Below, in pieces: positions 25,201 through 36,785 of a stretch of 64,000 bases of DNA. Origin of the DNA: Ulva prolifera. Its lineage: Eukaryota; Chlorophyta; Ulvophyceae; Ulvales; Ulvaceae. The stretch covers positions 124,001 to 188,000 of the forward strand of contig CM041199.1 of the NCBI GenBank assembly GCA_023078555.1. Direction: 5' to 3'. Positions within the stretch are counted from its first letter, which is position 1. The number at the start of each line of letters is the position of its first letter. The notes under the pieces are model-generated. The model was not told where the DNA came from. It made no database searches and worked only from the letters and a program-made list of their open reading frames with translations. Both the position numbers and the translations under genes were made by a program.

Positions 25201-25912
25201 GCAGTTTGCTCTTCTGCAAATGCATGGACACACTCATGCATTTGGCGGCAGAATATGCCCGGCGGCTGGTGACTCTCTGATTGTGACATGCCTGTGGAGA
25301 CGCATCTGACATGGGTGTCGCTGGCAGCAATTCTTGACAGGCTTGCCAGGTGACTGGTGACCTATGCGACACGTGTGGCTTGGGGTGCAGGTGCTCGCGA
25401 ACTTGACGGTGCAGAACAGCAACAGCTACCAGGGCGGGCCGCAGTCGCACATGAGCCAGCAGACGCACATGACGCACTACCAGGCTCACCCCGGAGCGCC
25501 CCAGATGCAGGTGCGGCCGCAGTTCTCGCAGCCACAGATGGTCGCCCAGCCACAGATGATGTCGCAGCCACAGATGGTCGCCCAGCCGCAGATGATGTCG
25601 CAGCCGCAGATGGTCGCCGGCGCCCCCGCGCGGCCGATGCAAGTGCACAGCCCGCACCGCGTGATGCCGACGCAGCAGGCGCAGCCGATGCAGCCGGCGC
25701 AGCAGCAGATGGTGTCTCAGCAGATGGCGTCCCAGCAGATGCAGGCGCAGCAGCAGGCGCAGCAGATGCAGCTGCAGGCTCAGCAGATGCAGGCGCAGCA
25801 GCGGCAGGCGGCGATGCGGGGGGGGGCGCAGGCTGTGCAGGCGGCGGCCCGGCCGTACACCGTGCACAACGTCAGCCCCCTGGACGACCCGCTCATGACG
25901 ACCATGCATTAG
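22268..25912 (+). CDS. Q/M/P-rich low-complexity protein with N-terminal charged coiled coil
   Basis: Not recognised. Six exons join in phase: 22268-22592, 23046-23090, 23610-23891, 24221-24459, 24877-25047, 25391-25912 (about 527 residues). The N-terminus is acidic, then a Lys/Glu/Ala/Arg coiled coil (about residues 65-107). A Pro/Ala/Met/His-rich stretch follows. Then come two plausibly folded helical segments: one with LRKYVQSGKISSEMAQQRM, one with TLQQLVGIAQSIINARQRQ. The tail is Gln/Met-rich with five 18-base coding repeats (Q-P-Q-M-x-x). Such Q-rich proteins are often transcription or RNA-granule factors, but that is inference only. Exon 1 has balanced codons; exons 3-6 are almost entirely G/C at third positions. 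The exon 3 donor at 23892 was chosen by phase and is the least certain junction. Confidence 0.65.
25529..25618 (+). repeat. Five 18-base tandem repeats inside coding exon
   Basis: Units CAGCC[AG]CAGATG followed alternately by GTCGCC and ATGTCG encode Q-P-Q-M-V-A / Q-P-Q-M-M-S. The array is in frame with the last exon of the Q/M/P-rich gene, so copy number can change without a frameshift. Confidence 0.9.
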
Positions 25913-27803
25913 ATCACACCCGCCGCACAGGGTCGTCCGTGTCACTACAAACCGTGCTGGATGGACGGAGTACTGGGGTTGAATCGGGCCCGTTGCCTGA
26001 GAGCACGTCTGTCTGGCTGGGTCTAGATTTGATGCCACAGCGTCGATAACGGAACGAAGCGATCAGCATGCGCAGCTGGATCGCGTACAGCGCACCGCTG
26101 TCGATGTGAGCAGTCATGCGCAATGCGGCCCGAGTTGCTGTTGATGTGGGAAAGAGCTGGGGGTCTCTGCAATAAGGGTGCCGTCGCGCAAAACTAGCTA
26201 GGGCATAGGCTGGTCAGTGGTTGATCTGATGCCATGCTGGGAAGCGCGGCGGCGTGTGGAGTCGCAGAAATGTGATGCACCAGGAGGGAAAACAGACTAC
26301 GGTCGTGCAGCGTGCCGATACAGGTGTATCGCGCGCTGAGCCGTACGGTTTGGAGATGTTTTTTTGAGACATTCTGGGTGAGGGAGTTGACATTTGTCTC
26401 GTTTTCAGTCAGTCCGTCGGCAACAGCTGCCGCTGCGCAGTACTGCCCTTGGGCACTTTGAGTTCTGTGGGGTGCCGGGTCTCAGCAGGCGTGGCTGGAC
26501 CCGCTCGCCTGCGCCCTGTGGTATCCTCAGCATACCATCCTCAGGATACTATCCTGAAACAGTGAGGATCTGTCACATCCTGAGCTGCACCCTGCCATGC
26601 AAGCGGGTGCACCAACCGCGTGCGGTCAGAATAACGTGCCTTGAACGTACTCTTCATGCGCGAGGGACAGGCGGCGGCCTGGGAATGATGCGAGAATGAG
26701 CGCCGCGGTAGGAAGGTCGGGCGCAGGTTTGCAACTGTGACAGTCTGCTGAATCACCGTGATGGGGTGCTGCGCCGTGCTGGCGAGGCGTTGGGCGCAGC
26801 ACAGCACCGTTGCGGTCAGCAAGTCCATCGGGGAGCAGGTCACTGCCAGTTTCCTTGTCGCCGACAACTGATGGTTTTGCTGGGGTCTTTTGAGCGCACG
26901 TAGCGTCACATCAGTCTGCTTGTCAGCATAGATTGCACAGGCACACTCAGCAACCACCAAAGCCTGGCCGCCTGTTGGTCAGGTGAATGGCTACAGGCCG
27001 TGAAGAGACCACATGTGGCTGCGCGCTGTTGCATGGAGACGGCTTGATCATCTACAGTTTCGAGCAGCATTGATAGAAACAAGAAGCCGTGGCGTCTCAT
27101 GTCCTATACATGATTGAGGCTGCGGCCGGCCTCTAAATGACCGTCATGTCATTACCTTGTATCGACCCATGTATACCAAATGAATAAATCGCCGCACCGA
27201 AGACTCATCGGTAAACCTTCGCGTTTGGGGTGGGGCCGAGAACTCGCAGGGCAGATGTGGGTTGTAGCTTGCAGGTGTTGCCAGGCCCCCGTCACCATGC
27301 ATGACCACGCCCATGCACTCTTCCGTCGTGTATGCCACACTGTAGCTCGCTAGCAGTGCTAGACAATTGATGGTGGGTTCAGGATGCCTGATCCATATTG
27401 ACAATTGTGTTAACTATCACTTCTGGGTCCCTGTGATGGCCGCACCGTCTCACGGCGCCACCCAGCACTGCGTTGCTCACGGCAGTCGACCCACTCTTCA
27501 TCGATGCATCTCGAGAGCGTTGCTAGGCATTCATTTCTATCTGTATGTACGAGATCTGCTGATGGCGACAACGGCGGCCTGCAGATTGCTATATGTGTGT
27601 CTTGCGTGACTGCGCTATGCCTACAGTCCCCCAGAGCCTGTATCTGGCACGAAATCATATGCGCAGAAGATCAAGATTGTTATGATCGCCCTGGATGCGG
27701 AGAACGATATTGTTGTGTAGAGCTTTGTGAAGACGCGATGGTGGCGTCCAAACTGATTCAAACAAAGTTATATCCGACGTATGCGCAACGCGTGAAATGG
27801 AGC
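25913..27803. other. Intergenic, no firm gene
   Basis: Between the Q-rich gene and tRNA-Leu. A minus-strand frame at 27404-27144 (86 codons ending in a stop) looks somewhat protein-like and could be a last exon, with possible upstream frames at 27658-27410, but no splice phase or family supports it. A small inverted repeat GTATCCT...AGGATAC lies near 26520-26550. Nothing else was recognised. Confidence 0.4.
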
Positions 27804-27888
27804 GCATCAATGCCCGAGCTGGTCTAAGGGGTGTGACTTAAGATCATATGTGCGGACGCACGCGTGGGTTCGAATCCCACTTGATGCA
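27804..27888 (+). tRNA. tRNA-Leu (anticodon UAA)
   Basis: 85 bases, no intron. The acceptor stem GCATCAA (27804-27810) pairs perfectly with TTGATGC (27881-27887), with discriminator A at 27888. The anticodon stem TGTGA/TCATA encloses the loop CTTAAGA, giving anticodon TAA. A long variable arm (GTGCG...GCAC) is as expected for a class II leucine tRNA. The T arm is GTGGG-TTCGAAT-CCCAC, which includes the B box. CCA is not encoded, as usual in eukaryotes. Confidence 0.96.
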
Positions 27889-28784
27889 ACTTTTGGAAGT
27901 TTGTCCTAAACCTATAACATTTGCATCTGTGGCTACTGGAACGTGCAGGACCTCATCAATGCCTGTTTACATGACGAGCGGTCCTGTGTTGAACATGCCG
28001 TGGCCCTCACGCCACGGCCTGATATTCAGCAACATTAGACTTCTCAGCGGTGCACCAAGCTGCCAATGACAACTTGTTCGTTTTGTTTTGGCAGTGAATT
28101 TCAGGTATTCTATGGAAGCCAGTGACGGATCTCTTGTTTAAAGGCATCCGCCCTTATGAGGCGTGTCTCCATGTAGAACGTTCTGATCAAGTCTGCTGAC
28201 TAGAACTATCGCCATCTTATGCTGATGTCAAGTATCGTGTAGCCAAAAGAGATGGCTGTCATGTCTGTTGGGCTGGTCCTCGGCACATTCGCTGGAAGTA
28301 TTGCTGTTGATCAGCTGTCCCTACAAACCGCGCTGGACAACAGATCGTTTTGGCACCTGTAGCCTCTGACAGCGCAGGTCATGGAAATTGTAACACCGCA
28401 CAGGAGGCGCAAGGTCACCAAACACATGACACAACAGTAGACAAAAGCATAGAAGGTGATATGATGTTTTGATCGTGGCTCTCGTGTCGATTAAGTATCG
28501 CGTTTTTGTGCGCCCATCAGTGCGTAGTGCTAACATGCTCGCCTTGTTCCCGAGGCTAAGCTCGTCAAAGCCGAAATTCGTCCGTACCTGTTTTGTCTCT
28601 GATGTGCCTACTTGTCCCTTACTACCTGATCTGTATCGAGGCGTCCTCCCATGCAACTGAACACAATATTTCTGTCCGGGCATGGGGGCCAGGGCAAGGC
28701 GCATCAGGCATGTAGTCAGGCTGGCAGGCTCTGCAGCAACTGTCAACTCATAGAAGATTCCTTGACGCTTTGTCGATCATTGCA
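27889..28784. other. Intergenic, no firm gene
   Basis: About 900 bases between tRNA-Leu and the RRM-like gene. A minus-strand open frame at 28746-28321 has some protein-like stretches but no family match and no supporting exon. It should contain the pol III terminator of the tRNA and the promoter of the next gene, though no long T run directly follows the tRNA. Confidence 0.4.
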
Positions 28785-29964
28785 ATGGTAGATGCCCAGA
28801 CTACTCTGGACTGTCACCTCCGAGAGCCAGACCCACAGATCGTATCTTGCGCTCTGAGGGTCCGAAACGTTCCTCAAGCGATCAGTGAGGACGTCCTTCT
28901 GGAGCTCTTTAATCAGGTGTACTACCTGTCATCGCTGAATTGTTCATCTGCTTGGTGTGACTGTGCGACTGCTGCGCACAGGTCTAGGAAGGTATGGGCC
29001 CGCTGTCTGCAGGGAGGCCATGTCGAACAGCTGGAGACCTTCGAGGCACCTCCAGGCAGCCTGGGAGTCTCACAGGCGCGGCGTGTCACGTGCAAAGTGC
29101 GCTACTGCACTGTTGCAAGCAGCCTCAGTGCTTTCGTGATGTTCTATCACACTCTCGTCCTGCGAGGCCAGGCACTCATGGTGGACTTCTGGCAGCCAGA
29201 GACACCAACAGAGAAGGTCACCGTGCCGAAGATCTGCACCCAGGCCGTGCTGGTGCGGCCCACGTACGCAGCTGCTGCTGTCCTCTGCTGCTTCCAGCAC
29301 GTCACATCCTCGATGTGTGCTTGCCCGAGCAACAGCCTCACTGAACCACACAGCCATACTAGCCAGCAATCTCGTGCACTCGTGGATCGTCCAAGCTGCA
29401 AGAGAATCTGCTACATGAAGCTACTGCATAACGTAGCTCCATCATGGGTTCATCAAGGCGACTGGTCTCGGCAGCCACCCCGCCACCCCATCTGCACACG
29501 ATCGTTCAAGTATACCTCCCAGAAGCCAAATCAGTACACAGCGTTGCCGGCTGTCGACCAGATGCGCTGCTCAGCTCGCATTGGCTATCTGTCACGTCAC
29601 CCGCTGTTTCTCACTCCCCTGCAGATCTCGGTGTGCCGAACCGGTAGCACGCGTCCGCAGGTACACTGCCTTCATCTGCAGCCGCACAATGTACAATCAT
29701 GCATAAAGATGCGCTGCCTTCATCTCCTAGTTCCCCTCAAGCCACTCTCACGCCTGCGTGCAGGAGATGGTTCGGAAGTTCAACGGCCACTGCGACCTGC
29801 CAGCGCCGCGTGGCTTCAAGGGGTTTCGGCTGCGGCACCTCGTGCCGGTGGCGCCGCCACCGCAGGTCCCAGAGCTCGGCCTCAGCCTGCAGCTCACGAC
29901 AGATGCGGTGCTGCGGACGATGGCTGATGAAGCTTTAACATCAGGCATGCTGCCCCCCGGATGA
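28785..29964 (+). CDS. RRM-like putative RNA-binding protein
   Basis: Three exons, 28785-28916, 29013-29252 and 29764-29964, join in phase 0 (190 residues). Residues about 26-115 resemble an RNA recognition motif. An RNP2-like strand LRVRNVP is followed by helix ISEDVLLELFNQ, then GHVEQLETF as strand 2, a Cys-containing strand, S-A-F-V-M-F as an RNP1-like strand, and a final G-Q-A-L-M-V-D-F strand. A second intron at 29253 (donor GTGCGGCC) leads to a short conserved-looking C-terminal exon with FNGHCDLPAPRGFKGFRLRHLVP. Aromatic RNP1 residues are poorly conserved, so RNA binding is uncertain. Exon 1 codons are balanced; the last exon is GC-saturated. The exact RRM subfamily was not recognised. 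Confidence 0.6.
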
Positions 29965-31295
29965 TGTGCATGCATGCCGTCCTGGCCGCTCTGAGCCCTT
30001 GACTGCCTTGCACTGTCAGTTTTTATGTAGACCGTAGTGTGAATAGCTTGGGGCTCACGCGCTGGAAACATGATCAAGATGCTGTTAATTGGGGCTGCAG
30101 CAAGAGTATCGGGTCGTCTTCACATTGATTCAGGGTCAGATTTGGGTAAGCTCTTGACGCAGGGGGCTCGACAAACTAAGCTACTGGTCAAGTTGCGTTT
30201 GGTGATCAAACGATGCGGGACGCAGAGCGTGTGCGGGGCAGCGGAACGTGGGGCGCTCACGCCGCCGCGCCCCACGCCCCGCCGCCCCGCACATGCTCTG
30301 CACCCGGCCGCCGCCACTCCGCAGCGGACCCACTCCCAGGCACACATAGTGCCGGCACCATCCGCCGCAATGCGTATGCCACGAAAGTCTCCCTGTGTTT
30401 GTCTCCCGCCGTCGCGAGCGCGTCGGCGCTTACATCTGTACAAGCACAATGCTCGCATAAGTGCTGAGGCACTTCCATGATGCACCCATCATCCACCGTC
30501 CACAATCATAACGGTCACAATCAGAGTTGCATTCATACGCGTATCTTTCGATTTCGGTACGTTTAATACGCGTATTTTATGCTTACGTACTTTATCAGCG
30601 TACAGTACGCGCGTACGTTTCGGACTTGAGCGATTTCGGAGAGCCTGGAGCTCTGCACTGTGGGGCAGCTCTAGCTACAAGGCCAAAGAAGGTCTTGAAC
30701 ATCCCTTGCATTGCATGATGAACCTGAGTAACCTGATCATCTGATTGACTGCTAGTTCATTGTACTATTCTCTGCAATAGTGTGCCTAAGCACAGGTGAC
30801 AGTGACATTGGCACTTTCAAGTCTGGCCATCACGGGCTTGGCGCCTCTGGCCCCATGGCTTGCAAGCCAGCAATGTAGCCTATACAGCGTACTTTTCAAC
30901 CCCCCCTGATTAGAGCCAACATACCATACGCGTGTTTGTGCTTAACGTACTTTATCACGAAACGTACTAATGCAGCTCTGGTCAAAATCGCACTGCAGCG
31001 TCCGGTCATCAGGGCGAACGACACTGCAGCGCTTCCATTGCCCACCGCTGTCCGCACGAATGCCACTTCCCGTTGCACCCCCACAGCCATGCTGACAACC
31101 CCCTGCCTCACCCCAAGCCACCACAGAATGCCCGAACCGATGCGACATGTATCATCGCTCCTGTGGACCAGCGCGAGTGGCCGTGATTTGAGGCACGCGC
31201 CGCATGCAGGCCAGCTCGGCGTGGATCCGTTCCTGCCTTCCCTCGCAGTCCTCCCCTCCCTCTCCCTCGCCAACGTCATCCCCGCCCGCCCCCAG
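29965..31295. other. Gap with a duplicated motif; likely 5' region of the downstream gene
   Basis: Contains two similar A/T- and TACG-rich segments at 30567-30597 and 30927-30957. The stretch from 31220 to 31295 is a strong pyrimidine tract ending in CCCCCAG, which defines the first coding exon seen for the Pro-rich gene. That gene therefore needs at least one further exon here, not identified. Confidence 0.5.
30567..30957. repeat. Pair of direct repeats about 360 bases apart
   Basis: Both copies read TACGCGT[AG]TTT, then TGCTTA, ACGTACTTTATCA, in the same orientation (30567-30597 and 30927-30957). The surroundings are rich in CGTAC/GTACG palindromic words. They may mark the ends of a short insertion or a tandem duplication with diverged interior. 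Confidence 0.55.
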
Positions 31296-34259
31296 GCCGA
31301 GGCCGCATGGCACCAGGCCTGGCTCAGCAAGCACCCGCCGCGGCTACCCGCCCGCCGCGCCGGCGGCATGCCCCGCGCCGGGCTGTACGCGCCCGGCAAC
31401 CAAGAAGCCTCTGCCGTGCTCCACGGCGCGCTGGGCGGGACATTTGGGGGTGCCCCGCACGCGGCGAGGTGGCCGCCGCAGCCCCCGCCGCAGCATGCGC
31501 ACCATGCACAGCAGATAGTGCACGTTCTGCCGTCGGGAGCACCGCAGGTGCTGGTGCCGGGTGGGCAGCTGGTTTTCTCCCAGCCGCAGATGGTGTACCA
31601 GCCCGTGGCGATGTCGGCGCCGGGCGTGTGGGCCGCGCCACTGCCGCCGCATCACACAGGGGTCCCGCCCTACCCCCCACCTGCACAGGCGCTCTCCTTA
31701 CCGCCACCGGCATCAGGCCATGGTGCAGCGAGCTCGGCCTTCGAACAGCACCCTGTACCACCTGTGGACACCAGCGGCGGATCCGCCCCGGCGTGGAACT
31801 CTGGCCTCATGCATGGATCGGCGGCGCCCCCGGCGTGGCCCCGCACGAGTGGCCCGGCGCAGGCGCTGCCGGAAGGTGCTGGGGCGTCGGGCTCGCAGCA
31901 CGCGCAGCCGCCGGCGGGTGGGGGCATGCTGGCCGAGCGGATGCCTTCCGCGTTGGACGCTCTGGCTGCAGCACAGTCCCTCTGCAGTGAGCTCCAACTG
32001 GACACACCGGGAGCAGCGCAGGGTGGTGCGCGTGCGGAGCCGGAGGCCGCACAGCGGCCGGCAGGAGACGAGGCGTCTGCCGGGGCGGGCCGTGCTTCGC
32101 TGGGGGCCGCGGCGGGGGCGCCAAGCACCACCGGCGTGCCGGCGGCGGATTCTGACGAAATTCTCGGGTACATCACGCTGGAAAACGGCCAGGTCATGGC
32201 AGTGCGGCGGGGGGCCCTGCTGCCAGCCGCGCCGCCTGCGGCGCCCAGCGGCCCCGTAGTGCAGCCTGGAGGGGCTGCGGAAGGACAACCCGGCGCGAAA
32301 GCTGCAGCTTCGCAGGCAGCGCAACGAGCAGGTGATGGGGATAACACACAGATGGAGAATGGGCATCCCTCCGGAAACTGCGCGGAAGACGCCGCGGCGC
32401 AGCGGCAGGAAGGTGCGGCGGTGCGGCCAGCGTGCTGGCATACTTTATGAAGCGAATGTTTTTGAATTTCATGCTGAGGCTGATCTTGACGTCCATTTGC
32501 AGCCATCTGCAAGCGTGTCACACCATGCCATGTGCCGTTGATCGCTACACTACATCGCTCACACCTGCCGCGACAGTGTGCGACAGGATCTCCACGCCTC
32601 CATGCCGTGCTGCGCAAGTGCAGGCAAAGTCGCACAGCATGCACAGCACGCAGGGTCAGCCACGGAAGCTCCCAGCAGCACGGCCGCCGCGGAGGGCCAT
32701 GATGGAGCGGGGCCGGCTGCTGACGGGGCGGCCCGGCAGGTTGCGGTCCATGCGGCCGGGGCCGCTGGTGCGGCGGAGCCGCAGGGCTCGATGCTGGCTG
32801 GGAACGGTGATGCTCTGCTGCCTGCAGCGGGAGAGGGAGGCGCCATGTCCTCCATGGGGTTTTACAACACGCTAGCGAGGTGCGGACCCCTACGGCTGGC
32901 ACATGGCTGGCCGGCCATGTGCAATGACAGTGGTCATTGATCAGTGGAGGCGAGTGTCTGTAGTGTTTCGCAGAGTGGTGACCCTGCGTCTGCAGTCTCG
33001 CAGCTGCTGTGTGCTTTTGCTTTCGTGGAATGAAAGCTGTGTAGCGCTGTTTGGCTGCTTCCCTGCCGACGGCTGTTGCCGACACCCGCTGTGCTTTGTC
33101 AAAACGTCAGAGCGCTTCGATGTCCATGGGTCACGCCCCAAAGGAGACCTGTTTCGAACGGAGTGTTGGGCCTTGTTTCATTCAGAATGCATGCTTGCTC
33201 GTGCACGAGTGCACAATGCTATCAGCTCCTCGAATCTCGTGCCGCTGCAGGCTGGGGCTAAGGCTTCCCGGCATTACCAGAGATCGTTTAGGCCCTGCTA
33301 GCCACGGGGAAGCAAACGCCGAGGATGCGAGCCGGCAGCCCCCGGCGCATCATGCCGTGCAGCCAGTTCTGCCGGCAGAGCCCACAAACGCAACGCAAAG
33401 CGTAAATGCACATGTCCACGATCCCCCTGCAACATAACCTGCGGGGGACACGGTGCCACTGCAGCCGCAACCTGGCGGGTATGCCCCGGTAGCCGAGCGG
33501 CCGTGCGGCCCGCTGCAGGGGCAGCTCCCCATGCATGCGCCTGTTTCGTACCAGCAGCCATGGGAGGGGCAAGGGGTCGGGCAGCCGCCGTGGCCAGCGA
33601 ATGGCATGCATGCGTTCCCGACGCTACAGCAGCCACAGACGTCCGGGGGGCCGTTTCCTCCGGGTCCGCTGCAGCCCGTCCGCCGGATGGGCGAGGCGAA
33701 GCATATGGGCTCCGCGCCCTTGCATGACGGCAGCGCGATGCATAACTCGCCAGTAGCCACGGCAGCTGTGCCTCTGCATCAGGCTCCGCCCGGTTATGGG
33801 CACCCGGCGCCTGTGGCCACTCTTGGTGTCGGCGATGCTGCCGCAAGTTTTGGCTGCGCTCCAGCGATGCCAGACGCCAGTGGCGCGGGCCACCAGCACT
33901 CAGCCCCACTGCCAATGGATGGAGGTGGACTCGTATGTCAGCAGCCTGGACAGGTGGAGGAACACGGGGTGTGGGGGTCTGCGGGCGGTGGTGGCTGGGG
34001 TGCCCCAGCGGCTGACCACGCCCCCATGCATGCAGCGGTCGACTCCCGGACGCGAGCGGGCGGTGGCACTGACGCCACGGGCCATGCGCCCACGGAGTGT
34101 TCGGGAGTGGATGGTCGGCCAGCGTTCGTCGGAGCCGTGAATGGGCACCCGCGAGGGGTGGTGCACCCCCCGCTGCCGGTGGATGCGCCGCCACTGCCGC
34201 CGACTTCACAGCCGCTGCCGCCGGAGGCGCCGCCCGGGTATGGAGATGCGCCGCTTTGA
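31296..34259 (+). CDS. Pro/Ala/Gly/His-rich low-complexity protein (5' end not found)
   Basis: Not recognised. Four exons join in phase: 31296-32412, 32624-32879, 33302-33401, 33465-34259 (at least about 755 residues). Introns are short and start GTGCGG, GTGCGG and GTAAAT. The protein is almost wholly low-complexity: Pro/Gln/His/Met-rich stretches, several P-P-G-Y-G motifs, and an acidic patch D-S-D-E-I-L-G-Y-I followed by T-L-E-N-G-Q-V-M-A-V-R that looks like the only folded element. The C-terminus is P-P-E-A-P-P-G-Y-G-D-A-P-L. Such composition is common in RNA-granule or transcription scaffolds, but no role can be assigned. Third positions are nearly all G or C. The first exon begins at a splice acceptor, so a 5' exon with the start codon is missing. 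A merger with the RRM gene upstream is excluded only by that gene's stop codon at 29964. Confidence 0.65.
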
Positions 34260-36785
34260 GATGAGAATTATATGTGAGTCCTGATGTAGTTCAAGGCTAA
34301 GAATGATGGACCGGTTGTTTCCCTTGTTGCGGCCGTTTGAACATGTAAATGGCACGTATCGATCCCGGAGCACATGTTTTGAGTTTGCCGCGAGATTGGA
34401 GAGATTGTGCCGGTGCTGTGATGGTCGTGTTGTGTGATGAATTGAAAGTGACTGCCACATTTGCCATGCTACGTTGAGGCAGGGTGCTGCAATTATAGTA
34501 ATGTGACGCACGCAAGGCTTCCCTGCTTGATCTGCTGCGGCAATGTTTCTCAGCCAGTCGAGCTGTCCTGTGCTGCAGTGCGCCAGGCAGGCAGTGGTTT
34601 GTACCTTCTGGACACAATGGGTTTAAATGGGCACTGCCCAGGGGTGTGTCACTGGGATTGCCCCATGGCCTGCCAGCAGTCCACCGAGGCCATCCCAGTG
34701 ATCCGCGCAGCGGCTCACCGGGAGATCCCAATGAGGTACGGACAGCTGCGCAGCTATTGGTCAATGGACAACGAGGGTGAAGTCACTACGTGTTCATCGA
34801 AAAAAAGCGAAAGCGGCATGATGCAGTTGTCGTAATGCATGTGAGGAATGGCATGGGCACTGGCATGCATAAGTGTTAGCAGCTGCACTAGGTCCACTCC
34901 TCCTTGCAACCCAGACGCACCAGAGCCGGCTGTAGACACGGGCGATCAGTAACAGTGTTTTGTTCATCAGCAACTAACATTGCCATTTCTATTGACGAGC
35001 TTGACGGGCTGCTGCAGGAGTGTGTGTAGGAGCTGTATTGCTGCTGCGAAATTTAATGTTGAATGGTGTGGAAACATCGGACCGCAAATTGTTACCGCTG
35101 ACAGCGGCATGAGATCTTTTGACAACCCCCCTCCAACATTCGAAACACCACCGGGATTCCCCTTCGTTGAAAAAGAGACACCAGGCGCAGCCCGGTGGAA
35201 AATCCGGTTTTTCCATCGGGATTCCCCTTGGCCAAAAAGAGGGGTGCACAACCCGGGCACCACCACTGGGTAGCCACAAATCTCGACCCAGATCATTGCT
35301 CATTACTTTGTTTCAGCTCGAGCTACAGATTACTATCGCGTCACTGCTGCAGCTTATGCTTTTGTTGTTGGTTGCCTGTACCACGTGGAGGCGGTGTGAG
35401 TGTGGCTGTTTTGATGTATGGACATATCTTTGCTTGGTTTGGGGTCAGCAGGGTACACAATCTTTGTGTGGACTTGTGTTGTGCGCGTGGTTGTCCTGCG
35501 TGCCGTGTTGGCTGTGGCACGGGAGTGCTGTGTCCTTGTGATGCACCCGGTTCTTGCAGTACTACGTGCTGTAAGCGGTACCAATGTATGCCCCTTGTAG
35601 AACCGTGTAGATTGCGTACACCTGTATTCTTTACCATAATGACCTAGCCGCTGACTGTATTCACCTAGCCGTACTCTTCAGGGACAACACTGGATCACCT
35701 GGATCACATATGGTGAAGGGCAAACCACCTGGAATCCCCCTTGCCTCTGTCTGTGTGATGTATGCATCATGACCTGACTATATGTGCCACGGTCCGGTTC
35801 TTTACAACAAAGACACAACACAAAGAGAATGCTCACGTGGCTGGTAGCACCGCCGTAAACGCGTATATCTTGACAGAAGCAGAGGCTTGACCCGCCAGCG
35901 CACAGCCGATGGCAGCAGGAAAATCACTGCTTTCCTTGTACCACAGCTAGCCAGCTGGCACTCTTAGCCTTCCTTGCATAAATTGGCGGCAGAAGCAAGC
36001 TGTTGGTAAGCCAGATGGGAGCTTTGATGGCCAGTTCAGGTAGTCGGGTGTGCCATATGAGAGCGGGGAATGTAACAATGCTTGAATCGTTCTCTTTGGC
36101 TGCCAACGTTACTCGTCGTTGAGAGATACGCTGCAGGTGCACGTAAGATGCACAGTTCTGCATACTGCTCATGTATGATTCTGGAGTATGAGCTTCAGTT
36201 TCGGTTCGAGGGGGGTACACATTGATGCTGGTGGGTGGGACTGCGTATGGGACACCGGGTACCCAACGCGGTCACTTGTGCATAACGTCCTCAACGCCAC
36301 GCTGATCATGATGACAGGGCCTGCAGGTGTTGAGTCACGTCGAACGGTGGCAGATTGCATGCTGATGTATCTCGACATACACCCTTGGAAGGACCTGCTG
36401 CACAATGGCATTACAGTGCGCGGTGCTGTGAGTATAATGCTCCTGTGCTGGGATGCTGGTTAATTGCCTTGTTGCGCGTTTATTGTCGTGGGGAACGCGA
36501 CTACTCAGCTCAATGTAGTTTGTCAAATTTAACGTCGCTTATGGTAGAGCTGATGTAAGGATGCGTCTCTGAAGAGATCAACACATAGGATCGGCTGTGT
36601 CGGACTCTGCTCAGTCCTGCTCACCATGGCACATGTGTACGATCCCACCAGCAGCACGACCCGACATCCAGTCCTAAATTCAGCCACGTCTTAGCTCTGA
36701 CTTCATGCCCAGGATGTCAGGACAATGCTGTCGAGGCACACAGCGCGCTGTCTCATGCCGAGCGAGACAGTACTTGGACATGCAG
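34260..36785. other. 2.5 kb gap, no supported gene
   Basis: Holds the 3' flank of the Pro-rich gene and the 5' flank of DRC11. DRC11 needs a further 5' exon with the start codon, probably within the last kilobase. A near-duplicate segment lies at about 35150-35240. Other open frames, for example 36188-36463, look composition-driven. No RNA gene was seen. Confidence 0.45.
35150..35240. repeat. Short imperfect direct duplication
   Basis: CGGGATTCCCCTT followed by a short spacer and AAAAAGAG occurs at about 35151-35176 and again at about 35217-35240, each preceded by a CACC/CATC-type context. About 66 bases separate the copies. Confidence 0.7.

Noticed and set aside
26520-26550. GTATCCT...AGGATAC inverted repeat.
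   Set aside because: Only seven base pairs; expected by chance in a window this size.
31670-33085. 471-codon minus-strand frame opposite the Pro/Ala-rich gene.
   Set aside because: Shadow of a GC-saturated exon; the plus-strand exons have matching phases and splice sites.
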